NCBI GenBank assembly: GCA_025060595.1
Contig: JANXBX010000002.1
Span: forward strand, 144,310-208,309
DNA from: Synergistota bacterium
GTDB taxonomy: Bacteria > Synergistota > GBS-1
Direction: 5' to 3'
DNA length: 64,000 bases
Below are positions 16,806 through 26,591 of the stretch, piece after piece. Within the stretch, counting starts at the first letter, position 1, and each line of letters begins with the position of its first letter. The position numbers and the translations under genes were made by a program. The notes beneath the pieces are model-generated. The model was not told the DNA's origin. It ran no database searches and worked only from the letters and a program-made list of their open reading frames with translations.

Positions 16806-18697
16806 TGCCGCTCACAAAGATGTATCTTCTAAACTGTATAACCCATAAGAAATACTCAAGAAAGTTGCTCGCCAAGCTTTGCTCTATCGAGGCCATAGAA
16901 CTATGCGATATTAAGAAGACCCCTCTCTACAAAAAGGGGTATTTAATAACAGCGAGAATAAACGAGAAAGAGGAAGAAGAACTAGCCTCGATAAAGAGAA
17001 GGCTTTTAAGGATATTTGAAAACCTTGACGCCCAACCTCCTCCATTAAGCGAGGAACCTCCTAATTTCGACGGAGAAGTGCTTTCCCCTGAAGAATCAAA
17101 ACTCCTCGAAGAAATCGAATCCCAGGCAAATCGCATCGGGGTAACCAGAAAGGTGATTCTTAAAAGCAAAGAAAGAATAAAAACATACCTCTTTAAAGTT
17201 CAAAACCTATTCGGGCTAGATGTGAAAATAGAGGAGCTTAAGAACCTGAAGTATCTTTACTACACCTTTGGGATAGTACCCTCGGTTCAAATGCCTAGAT
17301 TAACAAGAAGCCTAGAGAGCTTACCGCATGCCCTTATCCCAGTAAGCGGAGAGCACCTTTTCATATTTTGCTTAAGAAAGGATAAGGATAAGGTAGAAGA
17401 CATATTAAAGAGCGTATTCTTTGAGAAGCTCGAGCTCCCCATTAAGTACCATGGAGAACCAGAGAGGGTTGCAAAGCTTATAGAGCTTGAAATGGAAAGG
17501 CTTAATATAGCCATGAGAAACTTAAACGCTAAGGCTAAAAGTTTCCTCCAGGAAAGGGAAGGTCTTTTAAACGCCCTATGGCAAAGAATCAATTGGAGAT
17601 ATTTATCCCTTCAAATTAAAAAGCTCTGCGGAAGCATGGGATCGCTAATAGCGCTATCAGGATGGGTACCTGAAGAGAGGGTAAAAGAGGTGGAAAGAGT
17701 CATAGATGAGGTATGTGAAAATAAGGTGGTATATGAGTGGGTAGATTCGAGCAAGTTGAGTGGAGAGCTCGTACCCCCAACGTTCTTTAAGAACAGTCCC
17801 TTACTTAAGCCCTTTGAGACCCTAGTTAGGCTATACGGTACTCCGGGACACAAAGATATAGATCCAACCCCATTTATCGCTTTAATCTATCCCTTCTTCT
17901 TTGGCTTTATGTTCGGAGATGTCGGTCAGGGAATAGTCTTATATATATTAAGTAGCATAGCAAAGATCAGGTTTCCCTCCTTAGCTAGCGTAGCTCACCT
18001 TGCAAAGTGGTGTTCCCTATCCTCCATAGCCTTCGGAATACTCTATGGACATTTCTTCGGGTTCTCCGACATAATTAAACCTATAATACTCTCTCCGATG
18101 CACGATATTCACTCTATGATAGTAAGCTCTATAGCCATAGGAATAGCTTTAATAAGCCTAGGTTATATAATCTCTATAGTAGCTTTGTATAAGGCTTACG
18201 GTTTCAGCAAAAAGCTCTTTTTAGATAAGCATGGAGTAGCAGGGCTATTGTTTTTCCTATCCTTTATTTCCATCTTCCTACTTTGGAGGAAGATAGGAGG
18301 CTTATCTATACTATTTCCTATACCCTTCGCCTTAATGATTTACCTAGGCTTAAGAAAGGAAAACCCTATGGAGGGGATTTTCTCCCCCATTATAATGCTC
18401 ATAGAAAGCTTCAGCAATGTTATATCTTTCGTAAGACTTGGAGCTTTTGCTTTAAATCACTCCCTTCTATTTATGTCCTTCTTCATGATGGGAGAGATGC
18501 TTAAGGACTCCTTCTTAGGAAGCCTTGGGAGTATAATTATGGTGGTTTTAGGTAACATCCTAATCATAGCTCTTGAAGGCCTAATTGTGGGAATTCAGGC
18601 TCTCAGACTTAACCTTTATGAGTTCTTCTCCAAGTTCTTTAAGGGCGAGGGTAAGGAGTTTAAACCCCTAAGCCCAAAGAATTTAGGTTTCGATTAG
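16805..18697 (+). CDS. atpI: V/A-type ATP synthase subunit I
   Basis: This 630-residue subunit a homologue is the membrane stator that carries the proton or sodium half-channels. It has a long N-terminal cytoplasmic coiled domain (residues 1 to about 330) and about seven C-terminal membrane helices. The conserved PTFFKNSPLLKPFETLVRLYG and FGFMFGDVGQG mark the start of the membrane part, and SFVRLGAFALNHSLLF contains the essential helix-7 Arg. It is the first gene of the I-K-F-E-A-B-D operon. The start has no ribosome-binding site and appears leaderless. Confidence 0.95.
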   Translation: MPLTKMYLLNCITHKKYSRKLLAKLCSIEAIELCDIKKTPLYKKGYLITARINEKEEEELASIKRRLLRIFENLDAQPPPLSEEPPNFDGEVLSPEESKLLEEIESQANRIGVTRKVILKSKERIKTYLFKVQNLFGLDVKIEELKNLKYLYYTFGIVPSVQMPRLTRSLESLPHALIPVSGEHLFIFCLRKDKDKVEDILKSVFFEKLELPIKYHGEPERVAKLIELEMERLNIAMRNLNAKAKSFLQEREGLLNALWQRINWRYLSLQIKKLCGSMGSLIALSGWVPEERVKEVERVIDEVCENKVVYEWVDSSKLSGELVPPTFFKNSPLLKPFETLVRLYGTPGHKDIDPTPFIALIYPFFFGFMFGDVGQGIVLYILSSIAKIRFPSLASVAHLAKWCSLSSIAFGILYGHFFGFSDIIKPIILSPMHDIHSMIVSSIAIGIALISLGYIISIVALYKAYGFSKKLFLDKHGVAGLLFFLSFISIFLLWRKIGGLSILFPIPFALMIYLGLRKENPMEGIFSPIIMLIESFSNVISFVRLGAFALNHSLLFMSFFMMGEMLKDSFLGSLGSIIMVVLGNILIIALEGLIVGIQALRLNLYEFFSKFFKGEGKEFKPLSPKNLGFD

Positions 18698-18712
18698 AAA
18701 GGAGGTTAATCT

Positions 18713-19153
18713 ATGATTATCTTGCCCATCCTTATAGCCACAGGAGCTGTTATCCTAACCATTTACGGAGGCTTAACCATAAGGAAAAGAAAGGACTATA
18801 AGACCTTCGCCCAAAGGATTATCTTCCTATCTTCTATGGCCATTTTGGCCTCCTTACTTCTTCTGTTTTTAATCCCAACGCCTGGTATGCCATCGGAAGG
18901 GAGAAGCGAAAAGGAAGCTATAACATCACCTAAAGGATTGGATAGAGCTGCAGGATACCTAGGAGCCGCAATAGCGGTGGGAGCCGCAACGATCGGTGCA
19001 GGTTTAGCCGTCTCATCAACTGGGAGCGCCATGATAGGAGCTATGGCGGAAAAGCCGGAACTCATAGGAAGAGCCCTTATAGTGGTTGCCCTAGCTGAAG
19101 GAATAGCTATATATGGCATGGTAATCGCCATAATGATAATAGCCACCTTATGA
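18713..19153 (+). CDS. atpK: V/A-type ATP synthase subunit K (c-ring proteolipid) with N-terminal extension
   Basis: This 146-residue ring subunit's last 75 residues form the canonical two-helix hairpin: a Gly/Ala-rich helix (AAIAVGAATIGAGLAVSSTGSA), a polar loop MAEKPELIG, and a helix with the ion-binding Glu in VALAEGIAIYG. The Glu is followed by Gly rather than Ser/Thr and no Gln is seen in the first helix, so the usual Na+ signature is not obvious. Residues 1-55 add two extra predicted membrane helices and a basic KRKDYK loop. AAAGGAGGT precedes the ATG. The stop overlaps the next start (ATGA). Confidence 0.92.
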   Translation: MIILPILIATGAVILTIYGGLTIRKRKDYKTFAQRIIFLSSMAILASLLLLFLIPTPGMPSEGRSEKEAITSPKGLDRAAGYLGAAIAVGAATIGAGLAVSSTGSAMIGAMAEKPELIGRALIVVALAEGIAIYGMVIAIMIIATL

Positions 19154-19470
19154 AAGGAAAGATCTTCGTCTTAGGAAACAAGGAAGCGGTTACAGGTTTC
19201 CAATTAGCCGGAATAAGCGGAGAAACGCCAGAAGATAAGGAGTCTGCGATTAAGGCTTTCCATAACGTTTTCTCTTCCGGTAAATATGCCTTACTTATAA
19301 TAACGGAAGAGATAGCCTCCATGATAAGAGAAGAGATCGAAGAAGTAAAGTCAAAGGAACTTTACCCTATTATAGTAGAGATACCAGGAAAAGGGGGATG
19401 GAAGGAGAAACACCACGATTATCTAGAAAGAGCCATAAGAGAGGCTTTAGGTTTAGGGCTTAAGGGGTGA
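19150..19470 (+). CDS. atpF: V/A-type ATP synthase subunit F
   Basis: This 106-residue central-stalk subunit begins KIFVLGNKEAVTGFQLAGI, the standard opening of the family, and continues with the Rossmann-like YALLIITEEIASMIREEI segment. It overlaps the atpK stop by 4 bases (ATGA) and is followed by the subunit E gene after 7 bases. In the rotor it sits with subunit D. Confidence 0.93.
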   Translation: MKGKIFVLGNKEAVTGFQLAGISGETPEDKESAIKAFHNVFSSGKYALLIITEEIASMIREEIEEVKSKELYPIIVEIPGKGGWKEKHHDYLERAIREALGLGLKG

Positions 19471-19477
19471 TAAGGCT

Positions 19478-20059
19478 TTGGAGGAAAGGGTAAGGCTTCT
19501 TAGGGAAGAGATTTTGAAAGAGGCTGAAATAGAAAGAAGAAAGCTATGGGATGAGTTTGAAAGAAAAAAGTCTGAAGACTGGGAAAAATCAAGATTTAAG
19601 GCAGAAAGGGAAGCCTTAAAGATGCTTGAAGAGACCCAAATGAAGGCTGAGGAGCTTATCTCAAGGGAGGTAGCAGACGCCATATTCACCGGGAGAAAGA
19701 TAGTTCTTGAAGAAAGAGATCTAATACTACAGGAGACGCTCCAAAGAGCAAAGGAAAGGATCTTTAGCATAGTAGAATCCAAGGAGGATTATAGGGAGAG
19801 GCTCATAAAGCTCACTAAAGAGTGTATAGAATACTTGGGAAATAGCTTTTCCGTCCTCGTAAACCCTAGAGATATAGAACTCATTAGAGATATAGCCAAG
19901 GAGTTGAACATAGATATTAAAATCCAAGGGGATACTAAAATAATAGGAGGAATTAAGGCCTGGTCAGGTAAAAGAGCCATAGATAATACACTAGAGGGAA
20001 GATGGGAGAGAAAGAAAAGAGAGATACAGATGGAGGTGCTAAAGGAGCTCTTCGAATAG
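19478..20059 (+). CDS. atpE: V/A-type ATP synthase subunit E
   Basis: This 193-residue peripheral-stalk subunit starts at TTG 19478. Residues 1 to about 80 form a long charged helix that pairs with subunit G/H in other enzymes. The C-terminal globular domain contains NPRDIELIRDIAKEL and GGIKAW, recognisable for the family. No subunit G/H gene is found upstream, although it usually accompanies E. It lies between F and A in the operon. Confidence 0.88.
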   Translation: MEERVRLLREEILKEAEIERRKLWDEFERKKSEDWEKSRFKAEREALKMLEETQMKAEELISREVADAIFTGRKIVLEERDLILQETLQRAKERIFSIVESKEDYRERLIKLTKECIEYLGNSFSVLVNPRDIELIRDIAKELNIDIKIQGDTKIIGGIKAWSGKRAIDNTLEGRWERKKREIQMEVLKELFE

Positions 20060-20062
20060 AAG

Positions 20063-21859
20063 ATGGATAGTACTATAGGCTACATAAAGTGGATAAGCGG
20101 CCCTGTCGTCAAAATCAAAGCAACGAAGGATATAAAGCTCTTTGAAATGGTCAAAGTGGGAAGACTTAAGCTTATAGGCGAGGTCATATCAACTAGTGAA
20201 AACGAAGCTATAATACAGGTTTACGAGGAAACAGAAGGATTAAAGCTTGGTGAAGAAGTAATAGGAACAGGAGAGCCTCTCTCGATAAACCTTGGCCCAG
20301 GCTTAATAGGGGGGATCTTCGATGGCATAGGCAGACCTCTTCTGGAGATAAAGAATAAGATTGGCGACTTTATCCTAAGGGGGGTTAGCCTGCCATCCTT
20401 ACCTTTAGGTAGAATCTGGCACGTTAAGATAGAGGTTCAAGAGGGGGATATGATAAACCCGGGAGATATAGTTGCCCGCATAAGGGAAACTCCTCTTATA
20501 GAGCATAGGGTGCTCTGCCCGCCGGGAGTAAGCGGAACGATCATCGAAACCAAAGAAAGCGGAGATTATACACTGGATACCACCATTGCAACTGTAAGAT
20601 CAAAAGAGGGGAAGATACATGAGATAAAGCTCTTTCAACGCTGGCCAATAAGAAATCCGAGACCCGTTCTTAAAAGGATCCCCTTTGAGGAGCCCCTATT
20701 AACGGGACAACGGGTCTTAGATTTCCTCTTCCCTTTAGCTAAGGGAGGAACGGCAGCTATCCCTGGGGGCTTTGGAACGGGAAAAACGGTAACTCAGCAT
20801 CAGCTTGCCAAGTGGGCGGATGCAGATGTAATAATCTATATAGGCTGTGGAGAAAGAGGAAACGAAATGACCGAGGTCCTTGAGGACTTTCCGAAGCTTG
20901 TGGATCCTAAAACCGGTGAACCCTTAATGGAAAGGGTGGTACTTATAGCCAATATATCCAACATGCCGGTTGCAGCAAGGGAAGCCTCCATATTTACAGG
21001 TATAACGATAGCAGAATATTTCAGAGATATGGGATATGACGTAGCGATAATGGCAGATTCTACCTCAAGATGGGCGGAAGCCTTAAGAGAGATTTCAGGC
21101 AGACTTGAGGAAATGCCGGCAGAGGAAGGCTTCCCAGCCTACCTTCCAACGAAACTGGCCGAGTTTTACGAAAGGGCTGGAAACTTCGTTACCCTAGGAA
21201 ACAGAAGGGGCTCCATAAGCATAATAGGAGCGGTATCTCCACCTGGAGGAGACTTTTCAGAACCGGTAACCCAGCATACCAAGAGATTTATAAGGTGCTT
21301 CTGGGCCCTTGATAAGGAGCTCGCAAGCGCAAGGCACTTCCCATCAGTAAATTGGCTTAACAGTTATAGCGAATACCTTGAGGATTTAAAGATATGGTTT
21401 AAACACAACGTGGCCGAGGATTTTCTGAAATTAAGAGAATGGGCAATAAGCCTGCTTCAAGAAGAGAGCAATCTTCAGAGGATAGCTCAGCTTGTGGGAG
21501 TGGGAGTCCTACCTGAACCCCAAAAGCTTACCCTTATAACGGCGAAAATCATTAGAGAGGGCTTCTTAAGACAGAACGCTTACGACCCCATTGATACCTA
21601 TTGCTCCTTAAGGAAGGGCTATCTAATACTGAAGCTTATAAAGATGTATCATAGTAAGGCCTCAAATCTCATCAAAAAGGGCGTATTAGCCAAAAAGATA
21701 GAAGAACTACCTATAACCTCGAGGATAATGAGGATTCCCTTTAGCATCCCGGAAGAAAGGATAGAGGAGGATTTCTCCTTCTTCACCGAAGAGCTCGAGA
21801 GAGAGTTCGCCGACCTTGAAAAGAGCTATGAGAAAGTCCTAAGCTATAGGAGGAGATAG
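20063..21859 (+). CDS. atpA: V/A-type ATP synthase catalytic subunit A
   Basis: This 598-residue catalytic subunit begins [14 protein letters not shown]. It has the extra non-homologous region (about residues 115-185, around [19 protein letters not shown]), the P-loop GGFGTGKT (about residues 236-243), the glutamate-containing [13 protein letters not shown] and the Walker B-like [19 protein letters not shown]. The length is typical. It begins 3 bases after the subunit E stop. Confidence 0.97.
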   Translation: MDSTIGYIKWISGPVVKIKATKDIKLFEMVKVGRLKLIGEVISTSENEAIIQVYEETEGLKLGEEVIGTGEPLSINLGPGLIGGIFDGIGRPLLEIKNKIGDFILRGVSLPSLPLGRIWHVKIEVQEGDMINPGDIVARIRETPLIEHRVLCPPGVSGTIIETKESGDYTLDTTIATVRSKEGKIHEIKLFQRWPIRNPRPVLKRIPFEEPLLTGQRVLDFLFPLAKGGTAAIPGGFGTGKTVTQHQLAKWADADVIIYIGCGERGNEMTEVLEDFPKLVDPKTGEPLMERVVLIANISNMPVAAREASIFTGITIAEYFRDMGYDVAIMADSTSRWAEALREISGRLEEMPAEEGFPAYLPTKLAEFYERAGNFVTLGNRRGSISIIGAVSPPGGDFSEPVTQHTKRFIRCFWALDKELASARHFPSVNWLNSYSEYLEDLKIWFKHNVAEDFLKLREWAISLLQEESNLQRIAQLVGVGVLPEPQKLTLITAKIIREGFLRQNAYDPIDTYCSLRKGYLILKLIKMYHSKASNLIKKGVLAKKIEELPITSRIMRIPFSIPEERIEEDFSFFTEELEREFADLEKSYEKVLSYRRR

Positions 21860-21863
21860 CCCC

Positions 21864-23237
21864 ATGCTTGAATATGTAGGAGTAAAGAGGATAAGCGGGC
21901 CCTTGATATTTATAGAATCTATACCAGAACTGCTCTATGGAGAGATAGTAGAGATATTTGCTCCTAATGGAGAGGAGAGGTTAGGAAAAGTTATAGAGCT
22001 TTCTGAGGATTTTGCGGTAATCCAGGTGTTTGGGGAAACGTCCGGTTTAAGCCCATTAAGAACGAAGATAAGACTATCAGGAGACACCTTCAAGCTCGGT
22101 GTATCAAGAGGAGTTATCGGAAGGATATTTAACGGCGTAGGAAAACCGATAGACGGTGGACCAGAGATATTGGCTGAAAGCTACCTTGACGTAAATGGCT
22201 ACGCTATTAATCCTGTCTCGAGAAGCTATCCAAGAGAGTTCGTGCAAACGGGAATATCAGCGATAGATGTGACAATGACAATAACAAGGGGGCAAAAGCT
22301 TCCCATATTTTCAGGAAGCGGGCTACCTCACAATGAGCTCGCCGTTCAAATAGCCCGTCAAGCCAAGATCCATGATGGGGAGTTTGCTATAGTCTTCGCA
22401 GCTATGGGAATTAAAAACGACGTAGCAAGATTCTTTATAGAGAATTTTGAAAAAAGCGGAGCGATAAGAAACTCGGTGGTCTTTCTAAACTTAGCAAACG
22501 ACCCAGTAATAGAGAGGCTAATAACACCAAGGTGCGCCTTAACGGTAGCCGAATATTTAGCCTTTGACCTCGATATACATGTACTAGTGATTCTAACTGA
22601 TATGACCAACTACTGTGAGGCTTTAAGGGAGCTATCCTCAAGAAGGGGAGAGATACCAGGAAGAAAGGGATATCCTGGATACATGTATAGCGACCTTGCA
22701 TCCATATATGAGAGGGCTGGAAAGATAAGAGGAAGAAACGGCTCCATAACTCAGATACCGATAGTATCCATGCCTGAGGATGACATGGCTCACCCCATAC
22801 CAGATCTAACAGGCTACATAACCGAAGGGCAGATAGTTTTAAGCCGTGAGCTCTATCGAAAGGGAATATATCCTCCCATAAACATTCTTCCATCGCTCTC
22901 CAGATTGATGAAAAGCGGAATAGGAAAAGGAAAGACAAGGGAGGATCACTCTCATCTTTCAGATCAGCTTTATGCTTCTTACTCTCACGCAGTGTGGGTC
23001 AGAAACCTAGCATCGATAGTTGGAGAAGAGGAATTATCAAGCCTTGAGAGGCTCTATCTAAGGTTCGCTGATGAGTTTGAAAATAAATTTATAAGGCAAG
23101 GCTTCGATGAGGAACGGAGCATAGAGGAAAGCTTAAATCTCGGCTGGGAGGTATTAACGATACTTCCAGAAGAGGAGCTACACAGAGTAACAAGCGAAGA
23201 GATAGAAAGCTATTACAGGAGGTTTAAGAGATCTTGA
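21864..23237 (+). CDS. atpB: V/A-type ATP synthase subunit B
   Basis: This 457-residue non-catalytic partner of subunit A in the A3B3 head shows the family motifs [35 protein letters not shown] (seen at about residues 113-148, without a true P-loop), [16 protein letters not shown]-type [40 protein letters not shown] and [12 protein letters not shown]. It begins 4 bases after subunit A and overlaps the subunit D start. Confidence 0.96.
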   Translation: MLEYVGVKRISGPLIFIESIPELLYGEIVEIFAPNGEERLGKVIELSEDFAVIQVFGETSGLSPLRTKIRLSGDTFKLGVSRGVIGRIFNGVGKPIDGGPEILAESYLDVNGYAINPVSRSYPREFVQTGISAIDVTMTITRGQKLPIFSGSGLPHNELAVQIARQAKIHDGEFAIVFAAMGIKNDVARFFIENFEKSGAIRNSVVFLNLANDPVIERLITPRCALTVAEYLAFDLDIHVLVILTDMTNYCEALRELSSRRGEIPGRKGYPGYMYSDLASIYERAGKIRGRNGSITQIPIVSMPEDDMAHPIPDLTGYITEGQIVLSRELYRKGIYPPINILPSLSRLMKSGIGKGKTREDHSHLSDQLYASYSHAVWVRNLASIVGEEELSSLERLYLRFADEFENKFIRQGFDEERSIEESLNLGWEVLTILPEEELHRVTSEEIESYYRRFKRS

Positions 23238-23854
23238 ACATAGAGCTAACCAAAAGCGGACTCCTCCAAGTTAAAGAGCTTCTCTCACTAGCTCGACAGG
23301 GATATAAACTTATGGATCAAAAAAGAAGCATACTAATCTCCGAAATAATGAAGTACTTTGAAAATGCAAGGGAGCTCCAGGAAAGGATAGTTAGAGAATC
23401 CCAAAGAGCCTACGAAGCTTTAACATTAGCAGCAACCCTCCTTGGTATCGAAAGCATAGAGGAGATTGCCAAGGGCGCTGAGGAGAAAATAAGCGTAGAG
23501 ATATTCGAAAGGGGAGTCTTAGGTGTCCCCATACCCACACTAGCGATCGAGGGAGATGACCTGGAAAGCGAAAAATTCACCCCCTTTTATAGCGCATATA
23601 GGACCAATATGGCCCTTGATAATGCGGTCCTTAGCTTTAGAAAGCTTCTTAAGCTTATAACCTTCCTTGCTGAGGTTGAAACAACCATATATAGGCTAGC
23701 TAAGGAGATAAACATCACTAGAAAAAGAGCAAACGCCTTGGAACAGGTTATAATTCCTGACCTTGAGAAAACTAAGAAACGAATAGAAAGCCACTTAGAG
23801 GAAAGAGAGAGGGAAGAGTTTTTCAAGTTAAAGAGGCTCAAAAAAGGCCGTTAA
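23234..23854 (+). CDS. atpD: V/A-type ATP synthase subunit D
   Basis: This 206-residue axle of the rotor consists of two long helices at the ends with a central loop. The family opening [19 protein letters not shown] and the C-terminal [19 protein letters not shown] are clear. The TTG start overlaps the subunit B stop by 4 bases. It closes the operon. Its last 4 bases overlap the convergent pcm gene, with no terminator hairpin visible between them. Subunit C, normally adjacent, is missing. Confidence 0.95.
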   Translation: MNIELTKSGLLQVKELLSLARQGYKLMDQKRSILISEIMKYFENARELQERIVRESQRAYEALTLAATLLGIESIEEIAKGAEEKISVEIFERGVLGVPIPTLAIEGDDLESEKFTPFYSAYRTNMALDNAVLSFRKLLKLITFLAEVETTIYRLAKEINITRKRANALEQVIIPDLEKTKKRIESHLEEREREEFFKLKRLKKGR

Positions 23855-24525
23855 TCCCAACCTTCCTTACCCCTTAAGGGGACAAAAACGCATCCACCAA
23901 AGTCGTGTCCCTCAAGAGTCTCCTCACCCTTTTTAACATACCTATGAAGGTTCTGAAAGAACCTATCCCCTATAGGGATCACTATCCTTCCTCCCACTTT
24001 AAGCTGTTTCGTAAGAGGGCTTGGAACCTTAGGAGCAGCAGCGGTAACTATGATAGCATCATAGGGGGCATACTCCTCCCAGCCTAGACTACCATCACCA
24101 ACCTTGATCCTAACGTTTTTATAGCCTAGAGCCTTTAACCTCTCTTCAGCGCTTTTCGCCAGCGACTCGATCCTCTCTATAGAGAAAACCTCCTTTGCAA
24201 GCTCCGCTAAGATAGCTGTCTGATAGCCCGATCCAGTTCCTATCTCCAAAACCCTCTCATCTCCCTTAAGATCAAGTAAGCTAGTCATCAGAGCTACCAT
24301 GTAAGGCTGAGATATGGTCTGTCCCTCCCCTATAGGTAAAGGATGATCATCATAAGATTCGCTAAGATAGGCTTGTGGGACGAAAAGATGACGGGGAACC
24401 TTCCTCATTACGTTAAGGATCTTTTCATCCTTGAGTCCGCGAGCCTCTATCTGTTCCTTTATCATCCTCTCCCTTAACAAATCCCAATTAGGTTCTTCCC
24501 TCCTCAAAAGGACGCATCCCCCCAA
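23851..24525 (-). CDS. pcm: Protein-L-isoaspartate O-methyltransferase
   Basis: This 224-residue SAM-dependent enzyme repairs age-damaged isoaspartyl residues. Motifs are VPRHLFVPQAYLSESYDDHPLPIG, GQTISQPYMVALM, the SAM motif VLEIGTGSGYQTAIL and the post-I acidic residue in VFSIERIE. The annotated start is TTG 24525. The in-frame ATG 20 codons downstream (MIKEQIEARG) is also possible and fits the family start better, so the N-terminal 20 residues are uncertain. It lies just downstream of tRNA-Arg on the same strand. Confidence 0.93.
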   Translation of the reverse strand: MGGCVLLRREEPNWDLLRERMIKEQIEARGLKDEKILNVMRKVPRHLFVPQAYLSESYDDHPLPIGEGQTISQPYMVALMTSLLDLKGDERVLEIGTGSGYQTAILAELAKEVFSIERIESLAKSAEERLKALGYKNVRIKVGDGSLGWEEYAPYDAIIVTAAAPKVPSPLTKQLKVGGRIVIPIGDRFFQNLHRYVKKGEETLEGHDFGGCVFVPLRGKEGWD

Positions 24526-24534
24526 AATTAAAAA

Positions 24535-24611
24535 TGGCGCGGTTGGCGGGACTCGAACCCGCAGCCTCCGGCTTAGGAGGCCAGCGCTCTGTCCTCTTGA
24601 GCTACAACCGC
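24535..24611 (-). tRNA. tRNA-Arg (anticodon CCT)
   Basis: A complete cloverleaf is visible on the minus strand: 7-bp acceptor stem (24605-24611 with 24539-24545), D arm GCTC/GAGC, anticodon stem CTGGC/GCCGG with loop CTCCTAA (anticodon CCT, reading AGG), a 5-base variable loop, and T arm GCGGG-TTCGAGT-CCCGC. The discriminator is G and the CCA end is encoded (24535-24537). AGG is a major Arg codon in this genome. Confidence 0.97.
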
Positions 24612-24627
24612 ACCCTCTTTCAAGATA

Positions 24628-24656
24628 ATATTATCAAAAAACGATACCGAATGCAA
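24628..24656 (-). promoter_or_regulatory. Promoter of tRNA-Arg(CCT)
   Basis: On the minus strand TTGCAT (24651-24656), a 17-base spacer and TAATAT (24628-24633) place the start close to the mature tRNA 5' end. The -10 lies inside a 12-bp palindrome GATAATATTATC (24624-24635). Confidence 0.65.
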
Positions 24657-24661
24657 TACCC

Positions 24662-25171
24662 TCAAACCAACTCCAGGAGAAAGCCCCTCTCCCTTAAACG
24701 CCTCTTAACGTTCTCTATGTTTTCCCTATTTAATCCCCTTATAGTGTGAAGATGGATTCCCTCGGAAAGAGTTAAAAGAGGCTTCGCTCCAAAGCTCCTC
24801 ATCCTTGCCAAAAACCTCGTTAGATCCCCCTTGCTTCTTATATCCAAAATTCCCCTTAACTCCCCATAAACGGGATGCTCCACTATAACATCAGCTACTA
24901 TACACCCCTCTTCAACTATTATAGATATCTCCTCCTCGATATCAAATTCACCATGCTTTACCGCTATAATCTCCTCCACCATCTCACCCCTATCAAGCAC
25001 ATAGCCCCTTGGCGTCGCCAAAATTTTCTCCCCTCTGGATCTCAAAACAGCGATAATCTTCACGATGGTTTGTCTGCTTAAGCCTAAACGAGCAGCTATA
25101 TCTCCACCCCTAACCGGCTCAGGATAAGCCTCCTCTAAGATCTCTAGCACCTTTTTCCCTATCGGGTCCAT
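24662..25171 (-). CDS. niaR: NiaR-type (3H domain) transcriptional repressor
   Basis: This 169-residue protein has an N-terminal winged helix (about residues 5-60, GGDIAARLGLSRQTIVKIIAVLRSRG). The C-terminal 3H domain (about 75-165) is named for conserved histidines, seen here in AVKHGEFDIEEEI, VEHPVYGELRG and EGIHLHTI. Family members are niacin-responsive repressors of NAD synthesis and niacin uptake genes. It is the last gene of an operon with a sodium:solute symporter, overlapping it by 53 bases, which suggests the symporter moves nicotinate or a related compound (inference). Confidence 0.87.
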   Translation of the reverse strand: MDPIGKKVLEILEEAYPEPVRGGDIAARLGLSRQTIVKIIAVLRSRGEKILATPRGYVLDRGEMVEEIIAVKHGEFDIEEEISIIVEEGCIVADVIVEHPVYGELRGILDIRSKGDLTRFLARMRSFGAKPLLTLSEGIHLHTIRGLNRENIENVKRRLRERGFLLELV

Positions 25172-26591
25172 AGCCTAATTCCCTTTCCCCTCCTGAAGAA
25201 GATGCTAAACTCAGGATCACAAATATTCCACTTGCTATTATAATACTCCATATACCCGGCATCAAACCCAAAGGATTAATTTTAAAGGCAAAAAGAAGCC
25301 CAGTAATAATTGCCCCCAAGGTTATGCTCCAAAACGCGCCTCTCTCATTAGATCTCCTCCAATAGAAAGCCCCAACTATAGATGGGACCAAAACTAAAAG
25401 CCCGGCTGAAGAGGAAACGGAGAGGATAACTATCATGCTAGGCCTCATATAGGCGAAAGCAAGAACAGCCCCAGTTAAAACAAATAGAGAAAGCTTCCCT
25501 ATGAAAACCTGCCTTTTCTCAGGAAAACCTCCAAAGAGATCCTTACTAACCATAGAGGAAAGGGTTAAAAGGACTGAATCGATCGTAGATATGGCAGCAG
25601 ACATGACCCCCAGCATCACCAACACCGCTATGGGAACAGGTACTATAGGAAGAGAAAGTAAGGTGGGAGTAGCTAAATCAGGCTTATCCAAGGAAGGGAT
25701 TAAAGCACGAGCAGCAAAACCCCAGAGAATCACTATGACAGTGTAAAGAAAGCCGAACACTAAAAATCCCCAAAGCATGTTTCTTAAGCTTTTTAAATTT
25801 TTAGGGACAAAAAGCCTCTGACTAACCTGAGGATTAGATATGGAGAAGAAAAACCAGGGAATAGTTAAACCAAGAAAATTACTTAACTTAAAGAAGCCCG
25901 GCCCTGGAACGGAAAGATAATGAGGATATTTAGTCTCAAGGATCGAGAAGAACTCTCCAAAGCCGCAAAACCCCTTATAGACTATAAACAAAAGAGCGAC
26001 CAAGGAAGAGAAAAGCATTATCCCTGCTTGAAAGGCATCAGTCCATGCAACAGAGCGCATACCCCCTGTAAAAGACCATGTTATGGCGACAATAGCGGCT
26101 ATGATTATCCCTACCGTGAAGGGTATGATCCCCTTAGTCATCACCTCAAGGGAGTATCCTATGCCCATAAGCTGAACAGCAGAATAAGGAACGAGAAAGA
26201 CAAGGCAAACTAAGGCAAAGGCAATGGACACCCTCTTACTTTCGTATATCTTTCCAAGCATCTCAGCGGGAGATATCACTCCATATCTCTTACCGAAGCT
26301 CCAAAACTTCGGTCCAAACCAAACCACTAAAACCAGACCCGCAAGATAGGTAAGCTCAAATCCCAAGCTTCCTACCCCACCTGTATAGGTTAATCCCGCG
26401 AGCCCTATCATCATGAAAGCGCTGTATGTGGTTGCGCTATAGGTTAAAGCAGATAAAATTCCACCCAATGTCCTTTTAGCTAAGAAAAACTCCTCAAGAT
26501 CCGCCATGCTCTTACCCTTCTTAGATACGAAGGCAAGAAGAGTACCAACCAAAAGATAAAGCGATACAGCAAAGATGACCCAAAACTTCAT
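25119..26591 (-). CDS. Sodium:solute symporter (SSS family)
   Basis: This 490-residue membrane protein has about 13 helices and the SSS family pattern: SKKGKSMADLEEFFLAKRTLGG at the start, AVAITWSFTGGMRSVAWTDAFQAG (the conserved family signature region), SNPQVSQRLFVPKN, and GVMSAAISTIDSVLLTLSSMVSKDLF with the Na+-site serines. It is PanF/PutP-like. A small membrane protein gene directly upstream overlaps it by 4 bases, as with the YhdT-PanF pair. It is coregulated with a NiaR-type repressor, so niacin or pantothenate are candidate substrates. Confidence 0.9.
   Translation of the reverse strand: MKFWVIFAVSLYLLVGTLLAFVSKKGKSMADLEEFFLAKRTLGGILSALTYSATTYSAFMMIGLAGLTYTGGVGSLGFELTYLAGLVLVVWFGPKFWSFGKRYGVISPAEMLGKIYESKRVSIAFALVCLVFLVPYSAVQLMGIGYSLEVMTKGIIPFTVGIIIAAIVAITWSFTGGMRSVAWTDAFQAGIMLFSSLVALLFIVYKGFCGFGEFFSILETKYPHYLSVPGPGFFKLSNFLGLTIPWFFFSISNPQVSQRLFVPKNLKSLRNMLWGFLVFGFLYTVIVILWGFAARALIPSLDKPDLATPTLLSLPIVPVPIAVLVMLGVMSAAISTIDSVLLTLSSMVSKDLFGGFPEKRQVFIGKLSLFVLTGAVLAFAYMRPSMIVILSVSSSAGLLVLVPSIVGAFYWRRSNERGAFWSITLGAIITGLLFAFKINPLGLMPGIWSIIIASGIFVILSLASSSGGERELGYGPDREKGARDLRGGLS

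Noticed and set aside
20455-20466. CCCGGG as a further Noc-box
   Set aside because: Flanks (AAACCCGGGAGA) fit the consensus poorly, as do those of CCCGGG at 57018.
24534-24749. A 71-codon plus-strand open frame over the tRNA and niaR end
   Set aside because: It is the common spurious protein read from the complement of a tRNA gene (ARLAGLEPAASGLG).
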